Shown: positions 32,391-44,087, counted from the first letter of the stretch. The stretch is DNA of 64,000 bases from Diaporthe sp. PMI_573 (GCA_021399435.1 JAJTUP010000006.1:496001-560000); one strand, 5' to 3'. Numbers and translations: made by a program. The notes: generated from the letters alone by a model not told the origin.

Positions 32391-33600
32391 GATTGGCCGT
32401 ATATATGAGCAGCAAGTTGTGATGTTGTTTGCCGTAAAAGCATGGAATTCTGCCAGAGAGTCGAAGGAAGACAATTGAGGATCTGGGCCGGGAAGAAGTC
32501 GGGATTCTTAGGAAAGAAGTGATCGCGTGAGGGTGGATGTCGGCTACGCTTAGAGCACCAAGTTGGAGTAATGCGAGACCCAAGACCGTAGATGATGTAG
32601 GCGGACAGAAAGGTGTGGTGGGGGGAGCCTCTTGGCCTTCCAGATGCGACTGCAGGGGTGGAGTGATGATTTGGTAACTCTGGGGTAAACTTTGACAGGT
32701 CGCACGAGCGTTGCTTGATTCGAGGGCGGTGGAAGGGAGTGTGCGCGAAGCGATGCGGAGCGGTCCTCTGGCGGGCAAATGGAGAGAAGGGATGAGTGCT
32801 CTGCGGTCCGTAGGAACAGACGTGGTGACGAAATGCAGTGTCAAACCAAACGATCGAGTATGGGGGGCTAGGACGAGAGGGTATATAGCATGTGGTGGAG
32901 GAAGCAAACAAAGAAGAAGCTTGTGATCTGGAGCGCAGCTTGTGATTGTGGTGGTAATGAACGGGTGGATAACGACCGTGGGAAAGGCGGCTCTCTCCTG
33001 AATCCCCTAGTCTGCTGCTCCTGCGGATAGAGAAGGCAAAGACGCAGCCCAAGATGGAGCTTCGCATCACCTGGATCACCAGGTACCTTGGAAGTAGGCG
33101 GGCGGGCAGTCCCACCTTGACGCAAGGTGAAGCCGATGCATCTTCTTCCGGATGGCCAAGTGGGTTGCAATCGGGATTCTCAGGGCCAGAAGGCCTGGGA
33201 GGGCCAGCTCTGGCCGAGGATGCAGCGCCCATCCACACCCATGGCGGGCTGGGCTGCTGGGCTGTACCGTGCCGGGCGCAGGAGACAACCCCTGATCCTA
33301 TCCTCCACAAGCCGGTTCACCCCGCAAAAAAGGCACTTGCTATCCGTGCCCAGGATGGAGAACTTCCGCCCAGCCGCAGTTCCTTGGCCCCTTCTGGAAT
33401 TTCTTTGAGCCCGCCCTGGCCCGCCCTGGCCCGCCCCTCAAGGTGCCCCTCCTAGCCCTCTGGGCCTGACTCTTGCCGGGGCAGGGGTTGCCATGCCTGC
33501 GCGTGCCCGTCTGTTCCTCGCTCATTCTTCTCCCGACAGCTCGGACACTCCGATCCAGACGAAGCTTTTCTGTCAAGCTAAACTCTCTTTGCGTCATCGA
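32391..33600. other. Upstream region of PFK-2/FBPase-2, no gene supported
   Basis: Likely promoter and 5' leader. Long minus-strand frames (32327-33310, 33340-33912) are Ser/Pro/Arg-rich by base composition and lack motifs. Confidence 0.4.
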
Positions 33601-33602
33601 GC

Positions 33603-33663
33603 CAGACAGGCAGGCAGACAGACAGGCAGGCAGGCAGACAGACAGACAGACAAGCAGGCAGAA
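33603..33663. repeat. Tetranucleotide microsatellite (CAGG/CAGA)
   Basis: About 15 imperfect units alternating CAGG and CAGA. Confidence 0.85.
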
Positions 33664-35512
33664 AACCAGAGAAGGGGGAGAAGAAAAGGCGACCATCGGG
33701 ACGAATATAGCAGCGCGTACCGCGAGTGTCCAAACAACTGGGTAGTACAGGGACAGGGACAAGGCCGACCCGACCGAAACTTCAGCCGGGCCCCGTACCT
33801 GCGCGGTACATGGCATCATGCAGCCTGAGGTTCGATCCTCCAAGGCCGTTCCCACATGGCCAGCGCCGGCGTTGCGTCGCGTATAACACGTCCAGAGCAG
33901 CCCCAGGCACACCCCGAGTCACCCCGGTCTTGAGTCCGGAGCCCCATGCCACTCCACGCCAGCGACTGATCAGCAGGCCCTTATAATCGTATGTTTTCTC
34001 CTCATTCCTCACTCGAGCCCTTCCCTCTTTCCTCCCATAATGCTCGCGCCCTCGCTCTTCCCCAGACTGAGGAGCCGACTCGACTAAGGCTCCCCGCCTC
34101 ACTGTGGCCTGAGGTTCCCCATCCCCCGCGAAAAGGGTTTGCCCATGAGCGGGCATTGCCCCTTCCAGCCCCATGCCATGTTGTCCCATGCTTTCATCTG
34201 GCTGACTTCATTTTGCAGGCCACTGGGCTTTTTTCAGCAGCAAATGTCACGGCGGACAGGCTCACCCCAAGCCAACGGCCGCCCCGGACGAAGGATCACG
34301 CGCACAGATCAGGGTATGACGCTTGCTTATCCAATCTGTTGCAGAGCCCAAGGCCGTTTTTCGTGTCTGCAACAGCCACTCTGGCCATCGTCCGTTGCCT
34401 GTCGAGGACGAAGGGAAAGATCATGAGCACTGTCTCAGCGACACCCGTCGATCCCACTTGTGGCTGGCCGGCTGCACACCGGCCGACGATGCCAGGGCAG
34501 AACATGGAACTTTGTCCTGGCTGATGAGATCGGGTCTTGTGCATCGCATTGTATCATCCGCCGTCAAGGCATGGGTGACTGCCGCCCGTGTCTGACCCCG
34601 GGGAGGCAATACGAAGTCATTCTGCCATAATCTGAGATCTACCCACTGGGTACCGGACCCCTGAATGCGGCTCCTCACCGCCAAGGTGGACTCCCAACTT
34701 GCCACCCCTATATGCCATGACGACACGAGGATAAAACTCGGAAAAGAATGGGGCGCAAATGCCGAGCGACTTTGCAGCAGCTATGAGGCACCGTTCCCCT
34801 TGGAAAAGCTGCGGCAGCCTTCCTCTGCGATGCCAGAGGTGCTGCCCAAGTGGTGCAGGCCGGTGCAGAGCAATGCAGTTCCCTGGCCAGAGCTGGAAAA
34901 GAATGACCGAGAAATGAGGTAAAGAAAACTCTTTCACAAACCTTTCCAAATGACCAGGTGTTGGCTCTGGCACGACCCGCCGGTGGCGTTGGCGGACCTG
35001 GCGAGATGTGCCTCATCGTGAGCGCTTCGTTACGTTCGTTGGGAGGGTCGCTGGCAAGCGTCAGCAGAATGCGCTTAGTGAGAGAGGCTGGACTCGGTGG
35101 CGGGGCATTTCTTGCTCCACAAGGCAGGCTGTCGGCCCAAAACTGACCTTCGATATGAGAGGATGTTATGCTACCAGCCTGATGCTTGGAGAGAATTTAG
35201 AAGGAGTCGGGTTCGGAGCGCGAAACAAAATTGCTCACAACAGGTCCGAAACAGTAAGTAGGCAAGCAAGGGGGGCGGCCAGGCGGTGTCGGCGGAGTCT
35301 CGATTGCGCAAGGTTGCTTGGATCAAAAGATTTCGAGGGTTGCAATGCCGAGTGGCGACGGGCTGGAAGCTGGCCTGGCCCTACCACGCCTCCGGCCCTG
35401 GGTTGCAGCCCAGCACCTAATAATAAGCCGCCTCGAGATCTGATCTCATCCTGGGCCGCGCTGATTCAGATTCAGGCCGGTTTTTGGCCGCGACACCAAA
35501 AACTGGGCGCTA
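33664..35512. other. Gene-poor block
   Basis: About 1.8 kb of mixed composition. Many overlapping frames of 60-180 codons on both strands, none with a signal peptide, membrane helix or known motif. I cannot support a gene or RNA. Confidence 0.4.
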
Positions 35513-35513
35513 G

Positions 35514-35555
35514 TGATAAGTCGCGATAAGTCACGATAAGCTCATTCATGATAAG
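35514..35555 (+). promoter_or_regulatory. Cluster of four GATAAG sites
   Basis: GATAAG occurs at 35514, 35525, 35535 and 35550, all in the same orientation. Fungal GATA factors (nitrogen or iron regulators) bind HGATAR, often in pairs. No gene start lies within 1 kb, so the target is unclear and a simple imperfect repeat is the alternative. Confidence 0.4.
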
Positions 35556-36484
35556 CCCGTCGTACAGACACCACGGACATACCATACTCAGGTACACGAC
35601 AAATGGAATAGGCGAAAATACAAACACAGCTCAATGACTATCCACTGTATTCGAAACCATGGCCCAAAATCAGCAAATGACTCGATTACACGCGTATCAT
35701 GCCTCCTCGTATCTGTCACTGACTCTACTCGGCCCAGCTTACGACCAGCTACCTCAGCACCTACGTAAGCCTTGTGCATTCAAAATGTCCTACACCGGTG
35801 TTACATGAGTGAAATACGTGCCACCTGAGAATCCTGAAATTGGCGATCATCAATGCGCAGCTTTCCAGGTCCGGCACACGGTTGCTCAACAACGCTCAAC
35901 GAAGAACTAGAAGCAGCAACCGGGTCCTCGACCAAGCTGATCCCATCGAAGAGGTTATCCGATGCAATCTTTCGTGTTCCGAAAGACCTCTTGTTTTTTC
36001 GAATGTACAGAAACAAGAAGCCACTCGCGAAGCTGAGGGCATGGCTACATGTGCATGGTTAAAAGGACAAGGCTAAATGTTGAGGATCCTATTTGGAGCT
36101 CCTTGTGAACGCCAGTGGGCAAAAGGTCATCATGAAGAGAAATCAAACTCAGTGAAACATGTGAGACCCAAATTTACTGTCTACCCGAGGCGTGGTAGCG
36201 GCGCCCAGCACTAGTGGTACGAAAACAAGCAGATGAGAGTCCGTCCATATGCGCGTGTCGGTCTCGTGTCAGGAGACATTGTCGAAGTCAAATTTTAGAA
36301 TGTTTGTGGCTTTGAATCTTCTGAATTGGTCTCAGTCAAATACAGCTCTCTGTAGAGGAGTGGCTAAAGCTTAGCCCGCGACGCTTATCCCATTACGTCT
36401 TTGCGGAAACTTTCTCCCCAAGTAATTAATGGCCACGTGAAGTCACGAGCAGTATCCTAACCATGTCTATAAGTATGCTCTCCG
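35556..36484. other. Intergenic, no gene seen
   Basis: Short frames at 35588-36076 lack motifs. Borders repeat B copy 2. Confidence 0.4.
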
Positions 36485-36650
36485 TTGTATGGACTATTTG
36501 TTTTCTTTGAGTTCCTCTACGAAGCTGGAGCGGCAATAAGTGTCCTATAAAGACAAGAGACAATGTGTCTTATCAATAATAATAATGAGATTCGCTATAT
36601 AAGGCTTTAAACAGTAACTTTCCAATCTACTTCTGCAAACCAGTGTTCTG
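36485..36650 (-). repeat. Dispersed repeat B, copy 2, at the broken end of a Nudix gene
   Basis: The minus strand carries TTGGAAAGTTACTGTTTAAA, AGCCTTATATAGCGAATCTC, ACATTGTCTCTTGTCTTTAT and GGACACTTATTGCCGCTCC, matching 21205-21360 in order. It starts within about five codons of the point where the Nudix coding similarity stops. Confidence 0.65.
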
Positions 36651-37348
36651 TTAGATGCCACTCTGGTCAAATCAGGGTCAAAGCAGGCTTCTTCGTTCGC
36701 CTCTCGAATCAGGCATTCGAAAGGAGTCTCGCCCGTCGTTATACTGCCGCCGACTGTGCTATCGAGCATGCCTGGGAACGTGGGCTTGTCCGGCGATCGT
36801 CTGGCTATCCACACGAGGAGTTCGCTGTCTTTCTCTGTGTAGGCGAGGAGCTGCACGCCGTATGTGACTGCTCCGAAAAGAGGCGCGGCAACACGCTCCA
36901 TGCTGAGCACAAGATATCCCTGGGGACCGTAGACAGGACACGATTCTCCCGTCCAGAGGCTGAGCAGTTCGAAAGCCTTCTTTTCCTTCTCTTGGAGCAG
37001 CATTTCCTGAAGCCTCTGGGTTCTCTCGTGTTCGGTGTCTCCTAGGAGTTGGATCTCTCGAGATTCATGATCGATCTTCCAGTGCCCCTCTTGCCAAGTA
37101 ATGGCTTGCGCCGTTTCTTGAAGGAGGTGCCCATGTGTCCCTGGCAGTCCTGCAAGCTTGAAAGCATATAATAGATGAGGGTTGGGTGGAGATCTGCTTT
37201 CATTTCAGATACCAGTCAGAATTGCAAGGGCCAACATGTCAAGACTGGGGAGAATGTAGATAGCGTCAAAAACAGAAAGAAAGCAAGGGACTTACTGGTC
37301 ACAGTCATTGATAAGATCAATGTTCGACCTCAAAAGCTTGTTGGCCAT
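36651..37348 (-). pseudogene. DUF4743/Nudix hydrolase, 3' end replaced by repeat B
   Basis: Exons 37296-37348 and 36651-37193 with a 102-base intron (GTAAGT...AAGCAG), phase 2. The chain starts MANKLLRSNIDLINDC, continues with a DUF4743-like part (HLLYAFKLAGLPGTHGHLL, ITWQEGHWKIDHESREI), then FGAVTYGVQLLAY and a complete Nudix box, GGSITTGETPFECLIREANE with EA after it. Relatives (thiamine-pyrophosphokinase-related Nudix proteins such as yeast YJR142W and plant NUDT20/24) continue for about 100 more residues; here the frame enters repeat B after DPDLTRVA and stops. The fold would lack its last strands and helix, so activity is doubtful. The family removes phosphate from diphosphate metabolites related to thiamine. 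Confidence 0.72.
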
Positions 37349-37693
37349 TATGGAGGACAGAGAACCAATAGCAAATGAGGGCCGAAAGGATGTTATTGGA
37401 ATCGCCCTTGAAGAGATAGGCAACGGAACGAGCCAGAGTGACTGAGCGATTTTGAGCGCAGGGCAAAGCCGGTATAAGATCAACACGTTGTGAATAGGGA
37501 TCTTGGAAACTTTGGCAGAGGCTGAGTGTATTCACTGGTCGAAGCAATCTGACATGGCTGTGTCAGTCGATGTGGCAGGGTCGACTGGAACTGGCAAAAT
37601 GTATGATGTCTGCATTGGAAAGGGGCATGGTGGCCAGAATCTAACTGCAGGAGGGTCAGAAGGCACCTTGTGAACACATCTACGAATTTCTAT
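37349..37693. other. Promoter side of the Nudix gene
   Basis: No gene seen. Frames on the minus strand here extend the Nudix first exon upstream but add nothing protein-like. Confidence 0.35.
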
Positions 37694-38181
37694 TCACTGG
37701 TTCCCCCCATTCGCTGCCAGAAGTGCCAGGATCAGAACAAGAGTTGTGGCGTCTTCGTCACTGTTGTCTTCAGGCGAACCAGACACCGTGACGCAGGTCT
37801 GCGATATCAAAAAACTCCACCCCAACTGCTTGATCAAGTGAGAGTGAATGACTGTCCAAGAGGTCTTCCACTGCAACGATGCAGGTGCATGCCCCTGGGA
37901 GTGATTTTGAGTCCATTTTAAACCCGGCTCTATCGTCTCTGTTGCTTCAGCTTCGAGAGAAAAGGGGACTATATTTGGACGACCTTCTATATCGTACAAC
38001 GTCCGCGATTCTGTTTTCCCGCTGCGTGGCATCGTGATGGCCGCGTGTTGGATTCTTGATGGACCAAGAGGGTTACAATTCAATGAAGATTGAGACCATT
38101 CTTCAACATAGGGGGGCAGGAACGTGTATACCAGTAGCTACGAGCACGCAGTCATGCTGGATAGACATCCCATCCCACTCA
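37694..38181 (-). pseudogene. Possible broken gene of unknown family
   Basis: An ATG near 38181 opens MSIQHDCVLVATGIHVPAP and stops after a run of six C (about 38112-38117). One C fewer would join it to YVEEWSQSSLNCNPLGPSRI and the 130-codon frame that ends at 37694 (…KTESRTLYDIEGRPNIVP…HLIKQLGWSFLI). The text looks coding but I cannot name a family, and without the change both halves are short. Single-base error or true loss cannot be told apart. Confidence 0.3.
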
Positions 38182-38870
38182 CTACCTCAGGGTATCCCAT
38201 CCAAGAGTTCGAATAGTACGCCTGAGTTGTCCTAATGGCAGGGCACGTCTTAGAAGACGTAGCGACTAGGCCGTTGGAAACGTATCTGGTTGAGGTGGAT
38301 TCCTTGAGTTGAGCGGAGGACAGGGTAGCATGGTAGGATTTGTTCCTAGGTTCGGGGGCAAGGATAAGGGGCCAATAGGAAGACATCGCGCTTTAGCTCT
38401 ACCGGCACACGCCAAACTCGTCACTATCCCGAAGGTCATAAGCAAGCGAGAACCCTCACGAGACAAAGGTACGAGTATTTCTGGTGTGTACGGCAATTCG
38501 GCAGTTATTTTGGAATGTACTCACAAGATTGGCGATGCTGGTTTTTGTTCGACTTAGTCAAAAGGCGAGCGGATATGTGGCAAGTGCTTACAGTTGCATG
38601 AAAATACGACATTAGTATATATCAGTACACGTTCTATCAGACCATGTGGACTCCACTCTCGGCGGTTTCCTGCCCTTTTGAGGCGAGGCTCCACGTGTAG
38701 AGTCACCTTGCATGCAAATGTTTGGTGCCTATTCCCGATGCAAGGTAGATTCTACGGTGAACAGGTCCCCTGGTCCCTTGGGTTCCAGGCACGTGTGATA
38801 GGATAAATAGTCCAAAAATTCAGCATACAGCTTCTCTATCAAGTACGTGTTGTCGAACCTCGTAAGCAGA
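38182..38870. other. Promoter region of the BBE-type oxidase
   Basis: Short frames only. An AT-rich GGATAAATAGT stands at about 38801-38811, 60-70 bases before the oxidase ATG, and may be its TATA element. Confidence 0.35.
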
Positions 38871-40524
38871 ATGTTCTGTCGCTTCCTGACGCCGTTGGCG
38901 TTTGCGGCGTGTACGGCGGTCTCTGTGCTTCCACTCGTGTCGTGCGGACCTGTCTCCATTGACCTGTCTCCTAGGACACCTGCGGCAGGTATTGACGTCG
39001 AGGCGCTCGCAAAAGAACTTAGCGAGAATGCTCAGGTTTACGTTCCTAGTGACGAGCCATTCGCCGCACTCACGGTCCGCTGGTCCAACCTAGAACCCCC
39101 GAGCCCTAATGTCGTTGTTGTTGCTGCGATTGAGGAGGACGTTTCACAGACCGTGAGTCCTGCGTTGTCCCACCATGTTCACTCCTCCACTTCCAATCAG
39201 CTGACCAACATATGCCAGGTTGCCTTCGCATACAAGAATGATATCCCCATTCTTGCTTACAATGGACACCATGGCACTCTCGTCTCGCTGGGAAAGATGG
39301 ACTACGGCATTCAAATCTACCTCGGCCAACTCAACTCCCTGGCAATCGCTGAGGACGGAAAGACCGTGACCGTAGGCGGCGGCATCAACTCGCATAACCT
39401 GACCGAGAGCCTCTGGACAGCAGGGAAGCAGGCCGTCACCGGAACCTGCGAATGCGTCAGCTACCTGGGCCCCGCTCTCGGAGGCGGACACGGCTGGCTG
39501 CAGGGCCATCACGGCCTCATCTCGGACCAGTTCGAGTCGCTGAACGTCGTCCTCGCCAATGGCGACCTGAAGACGATTGACAGCACGTCCGATCTGTGGT
39601 GGGGGATGCTGGGCGCTGGCCAGAACTTCGGTATCGTTACCTCGGCCACGTCGAAAGTCTACGATATTGTGTCCCCGAACTGGGCGATCGAGACCATCGT
39701 CTTCGGGGGCGATAAGCTCGAAGCTGTCTACGAGGCTGCCAGCGAGGCTCTCCTCAAGAATGGCAACCAGACCGACGATGTCCAGAATTACTCCTACTGG
39801 CAGAACGACGCAACGCTCGACCCCAACAACGTAAGCCTTACACGCCCCTATCTTTCACAGTACACGCTGACCTTACCCCTTCTAGCCTGTAATTATAATG
39901 TACATCATGCAAGAGGGCGTCAACGCCGTCGACCCCGCGTACACGAAGCCCTTCCACGACCTGGAGCCCCTCAAGATCACGCCCCAGTCAGGCGACTACC
40001 GCGACCTCGCGGCCTGGACCGGGATCGCTTTGGACTCGCCGCCCTGCCAGGACTTCGGCTTCAACAACCCACGCTTCCCCATCTACCTGCCGTCCTACAA
40101 CGTGACGGCCATGCGCGCCGCATACGACATCTACGCCGCCGCCATCGGGGGCGCCGACAACCCCTGGACAAACTCCATCTTCATGTTCGAAGACTACGCC
40201 ACCTCGGGAGTGCGCGAGCGCGACCAGGACTCTACCGCGTTTGCCTTCCGCGAGGATCTGCTGCTCGCCGCGCCGCTCATCATCTACAACTCGACCGGCG
40301 CGGCTGAGGACGAGACGGTCAAGGACCTGGGCAACCAGCTGAGGGAGATCATCAGGGAGGGCAGCGGCAGGGAGGAGCTGCATGCGTACGTCAACTATGC
40401 GTATGGTGACGAGGGCGTGCCGGCGTGGTTTGGCGCCGAGGAGTGGAGGGGGGACCGCTTGAGGGCGCTGAAGAAGAAGTATGACCCCACGGGCGTGTTC
40501 AACTTTTACGCGCCGATCGTGTAG
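38871..40524 (+). CDS. Secreted FAD-linked oxidase, berberine-bridge / sugar-oxidase type
   Basis: Exons 38871-39152, 39219-39830, 39886-40524; introns of 66 bases (no stop, easily missed) and 55 bases; 510 residues. The signal peptide is MFCRFLTPLAFAACTAVSVLP. The FAD-binding half has VAFAYKNDIPILAYNGHHGT, with His in the place that binds FAD covalently, and TCECVSYLGPALGGGHGWLQ, with Cys in the second covalent site, so bicovalent flavin is likely. The C-terminus has the BBE signature region (ELHAYVNYAYGD, then RALKKKYDPTGVFNFY). Fungal members oxidise sugars or secondary metabolites with O2, releasing H2O2. Several N-glycosylation sites agree with secretion. It stands alone, so a role with wall polysaccharides is more likely than a cluster job (inference). 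Confidence 0.9.
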
Positions 40525-42838
40525 GGTTGGGTGGTGGCTGTACTCTTGCACGATAGAATGTAGTAATGCGAGCGACGAACACACTTTCAAGTCGAGGGAA
40601 CAGAGATCGTCCCTTGCGCTGCAAACAAAGTTTTGTTCTCACAATCTTCTCGCGATCCGCAGTACCACAATGACTGCCAATGAGATCACCTTTCGCAAAG
40701 AAAATCCGATTTCCTCAGGCTCACTCAAGCACAGAATCTGCGGTGAATGCTATGATCTCAACCCGGGTGATGGCTTGCAGCTTGCCTCAGCTGTGAGCAC
40801 GGCGATACCGCGTGCATCCTAAGCGACGCTTACATGCGCAAACAGGCGGGAAAGAGGTTGCGGCGAGGCTCACCAGCCCGTCCCGTGAATGGTGCAGCCA
40901 GTAGCTGAAGAAAAAAAAACAATCAAAAAAATCTCCAGAGCCTGGAATTTGTCTCTTACATCGCGGAATGCAGGCCGCCCTGTCAGCTCGTCGGCCCTCC
41001 GTGGTGTGACACGGGTGACGGGGTGGTCCCAGTGCTGACGGAACAAGTACTACGCTGGCATGTAAATCCGGATGACATCTCGGGGTTCAGAGGCAGCATA
41101 GTTTGCTGTAGTATGGCCTGGGTGGGTTGAACATGGCCGCTTGTACATGCACAACACATCCGGGAGGGTGTGTTACAATCCCCGGCACCTCATGAGATTT
41201 CTTGCCCGATGTGTCGTGGTCCTGCAAGACATTGAAATCTCCAGTTACACAAGGCCGCGCATGACCTTGTCTGAACATGACGAGTGCCTTTGTTGGTCTT
41301 GATTCAGCCGCACCAACTCAGTCTCTCCCAGACTGTCGGGACGGGCGATCGGCTAAGCAGGGGTGCGTGTTGGCATCACGCGCTCAGAGAGCAGCCCGAA
41401 CACGCCCGACGGACATGACAGGTCTCCCTCCGGTACCCTGCGATGCAACAGCTGGGTGGTGTCGCTGCAGACATGATCAACGTGGCGGTGTTGCGTGGTG
41501 CACCAACCGCACACGTAGAAGATTGTGGTGCACGACCACGCTGGCTGAGACACAGCTCCGTAGCCTTGGGGGAGACACATGAAGCTGTCAGACTTGCAGG
41601 ATAGGTGTGTGTGTGCGTGCGTGTGTGTCGTTACCCACGCGGCGGGTAAATGAGGCGTGACGGAGCACACAGATCCCGCCCGTAGGGTAGGGTTTGTTGC
41701 ACAACAGGCTTAGTTCGACGTCCTGTAGCCACGCCGTCTGCCGTGCACTTCCGGAATGCTTTTTGTTGGGTCTGAGAGGGGGTGGCGAGCACCAGTATCA
41801 AATTGATGAGCTCGTGGCATTTCAGCAGACCTACGGTCCGGACGAAGTCATCGACAGCTGTTCACCCAGCCCTGGGGGATGCTGCCGCGCGGTACACCGA
41901 GTCAATTCCAAATTTACCAAGCACCGACTCTCATGGCTGGTTGTGGACTTGGACTGTCGGCCTGCATCGGCTTGAAACTTCTTGAGGAGAACCTGTAAGC
42001 TTTTAGCAGCACAGTCATCAGTGGTTCCAACCTGGTAGTCACAGCATAGCCAGTTGATACCCTGCACGCTGAACCGAGACAGCACGTGTGAGGATCGCCG
42101 GAGCCGACGGGAGGAGAAATAATCGTGGCTGCAGCCCGCGTGGCAAATATCGGTGACCTGTCGTACGGTACAACCTCAGAAACAAAGCCAAAATTAATTA
42201 CACCGATTTCAAGATGGCAGTGTGCTGGAGCTCATGCTTTCATATGTCGACACTGTAGAGCAAGGTGGAAGATCAGAGCTGTTGCCGAGGCATGGAGAGA
42301 CGCGGTTGAAGTGGAAGGAGCTTGTTGTGTGGGGTCACGGAGCCGCGGTCCGGAAGGACGTGTCAAACCGCCGGCTCGAGAAGTCTGGCCGCCGCCCCGA
42401 GCGCCGTGATCTTATCAAGCCACCAGCAAACGCCCTTTGTCTACCTCAATGAACGCGGGCAGATACCTCCATAGTGGACACCCTTTCCCTTCCCCTTAAT
42501 CAGTTTCATTATTGTTCGGTACCTCACAGGATTTTCCCAGATTACGGCCGGCACTTGTGTCCCTCACAGATCATTTCTGACCAGGCATCAGCTCCAAGAC
42601 TGCGAAGGAAGACACGAGAGTGCCAGGTCCAAGACATCTCTACGCCGTACCGTGACGGGATTCGTTGCTGGCCAGCATAATTCGCCACGCTTGGGAACCT
42701 GACCAGTGCGCCCCAGTCAAGCCTCTACATAATCACATATCCGGGCCTATTTCTCAGCATCCAAGACGGCTTCCAATCAACTCCCTTGCTCCCTTTTTAT
42801 TGCTCGGCGACGGCGGTAAGCCCCTAGCCCTTTGCACC
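40525..42838. other. Long intergenic region, no gene supported
   Basis: 2.3 kb. A small GT/GC-rich simple repeat lies at about 41607-41630. Overlapping frames on both strands (41277-41670, 41694-42085, 42125-42452) have no motif. Confidence 0.45.
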
Positions 42839-43777
42839 ATGGCAGCCACAGCGCCAGAATCAGCGCCAGCCTCGAAGGGCCTGCCGGGCTTCGAAAAGGT
42901 TTCCAACGCCGTGTACCTCTACCGCCCAGAAGCCCGAAAGTCATCGGCCTCCTCCTCGGCCTCCTCCCCCAAATCGCCGAGGCTCATCGTGGTCGCAGGC
43001 TGGATGGGCGCCCTTGAGCCACACCTCGCAAAGTACACCACCAGGCTGCAGGCCCTGTACCCAGGCTCGCCCATCGTGGTCCTGCGCTCCTTCGTGTACC
43101 ACTTCACCACGCGGGTCTCGTCCCACCCTAGGGAGGTCGCCGCCGCTGTGCCTGTGATCCGGTCCATCATGGCCGAGTACGGGGACGACGAGGAAGAAGG
43201 CAGGCCATCAATGCTCGTCCACCTCTTCTCAAACGGCGGCGCCGCAGCCCTCAGGCACCTGCGCGAGCAGTATGCCGCCTCCTCCCTTTCCCCGGGCGGG
43301 AAGCGAGGAGGCTCGCTGCCCCCACACGTGACGGTGTACGACTCGGCGCCGGGGCGGTTCCAGTGGCAGCGGAGCGTGACGGCCTTCATGGCGTCTGCGG
43401 CGCGGGTGAACATCCTGGCCCGGCTGGCGGTGCGATTCTTGGTCAACTGCATGTTCGCGTTCTACTGGGTTACACACGTCCCCTGGGGCCGCCGGGGTCT
43501 TATCGACCGCACCTGGTACGCACAGAACGACCGCGCGGCCAACACGGCTGAGGTGCGCAGGGCGTACATCTATAGTGAGGAGGACGCGCTTGTCGACTAC
43601 CGTGACGTCGAGGAGCACGCGGCCTCTGCGGTGCGCAATGGGTTTGTAGTGGCGGCGCTCGAGAAGTTTGTGGGTAGCGCGCATGTTGCGCATGTGCGGG
43701 TTGATGAGGAGAGGTATTGGGGTGTTGTCAAGGATACTTGGGAGAATAGTTCCTGTGACAGTGTAGCACAACGTTAA
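42839..43777 (+). CDS. DUF829 (TMEM53/PaxU-type) alpha/beta hydrolase
   Basis: Single exon from the ATG at 42839 (MAATAPESAPASKGLPGF), 312 residues; the frame is open further upstream but the preceding text is not protein-like. Order of elements: core strand RLIVVAGWMGALEPHLAKY, nucleophile region LVHLFSNGGAAALRHL (Ser in SNGG), acid region YIYSEEDALVDYRDVEEH, and the late His in GSAHVAHVRVDEERYW. This is the DUF829 family, of which PaxU in paxilline clusters is one member; its reaction is not established. There is no signal peptide; a hydrophobic segment around LAVRFLVNCMFAFYW may touch membrane. No indole-diterpene genes are nearby, so a cluster role is not supported. Confidence 0.85.
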   Translation: MAATAPESAPASKGLPGFEKVSNAVYLYRPEARKSSASSSASSPKSPRLIVVAGWMGALEPHLAKYTTRLQALYPGSPIVVLRSFVYHFTTRVSSHPREVAAAVPVIRSIMAEYGDDEEEGRPSMLVHLFSNGGAAALRHLREQYAASSLSPGGKRGGSLPPHVTVYDSAPGRFQWQRSVTAFMASAARVNILARLAVRFLVNCMFAFYWVTHVPWGRRGLIDRTWYAQNDRAANTAEVRRAYIYSEEDALVDYRDVEEHAASAVRNGFVVAALEKFVGSAHVAHVRVDEERYWGVVKDTWENSSCDSVAQR

Positions 43778-44087
43778 AGAGGAACTGGAGAAATTTCATG
43801 GTAATCTTTCATGACCCGAAGACTTGTTTTCTGCTCATTATAGAATCTAATTTATCCTCAGAGCCTGCGTGCCTGCCTCCTGGGTGCGCCACCGAATCTA
43901 CACTGATTGACATGCATCTAAGAAAGAACCCAAAAAACCATGTAAATGCGCGTGGATGAAGAGTGATCATATAGTCGTTGACGTCGTTATTCGCCCCGCG
44001 CCCACTGCGTCGACTCGCGAGAGCTGGGTCGTCACCTTCACCGCCCCACTTGCCATTGTCCACCAAACAACAAGGCGACTGCCGTAA
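43778..44087. other. 3' regions of convergent genes
   Basis: About 310 bases between convergent DUF829 and small Cys-rich genes. Nothing else seen. Confidence 0.5.

Noticed and set aside
32327..33310. Minus-strand frame of 327 codons upstream of PFK-2/FBPase-2
   Set aside because: Overlaps the first exon in another frame; Ser/Pro/Arg-rich by composition, no motif.
33825..33845. GGTTCGATCCTCC, resembling a tRNA T-arm
   Set aside because: No matching acceptor stem, D-arm or anticodon arm could be placed upstream.
39988..40590. Minus-strand frame of 200 codons
   Set aside because: Antisense shadow of the BBE-type oxidase; high GC at third positions keeps it open.
41607..41630. GT/GC-rich run as a possible telomere-like or CRISPR-like repeat
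   Set aside because: Short simple repeat without spacers or unit structure.
42665..42838. Upstream start for the DUF829 protein
   Set aside because: The added 58 residues are not protein-like; the ATG at 42839 directly precedes the conserved part.
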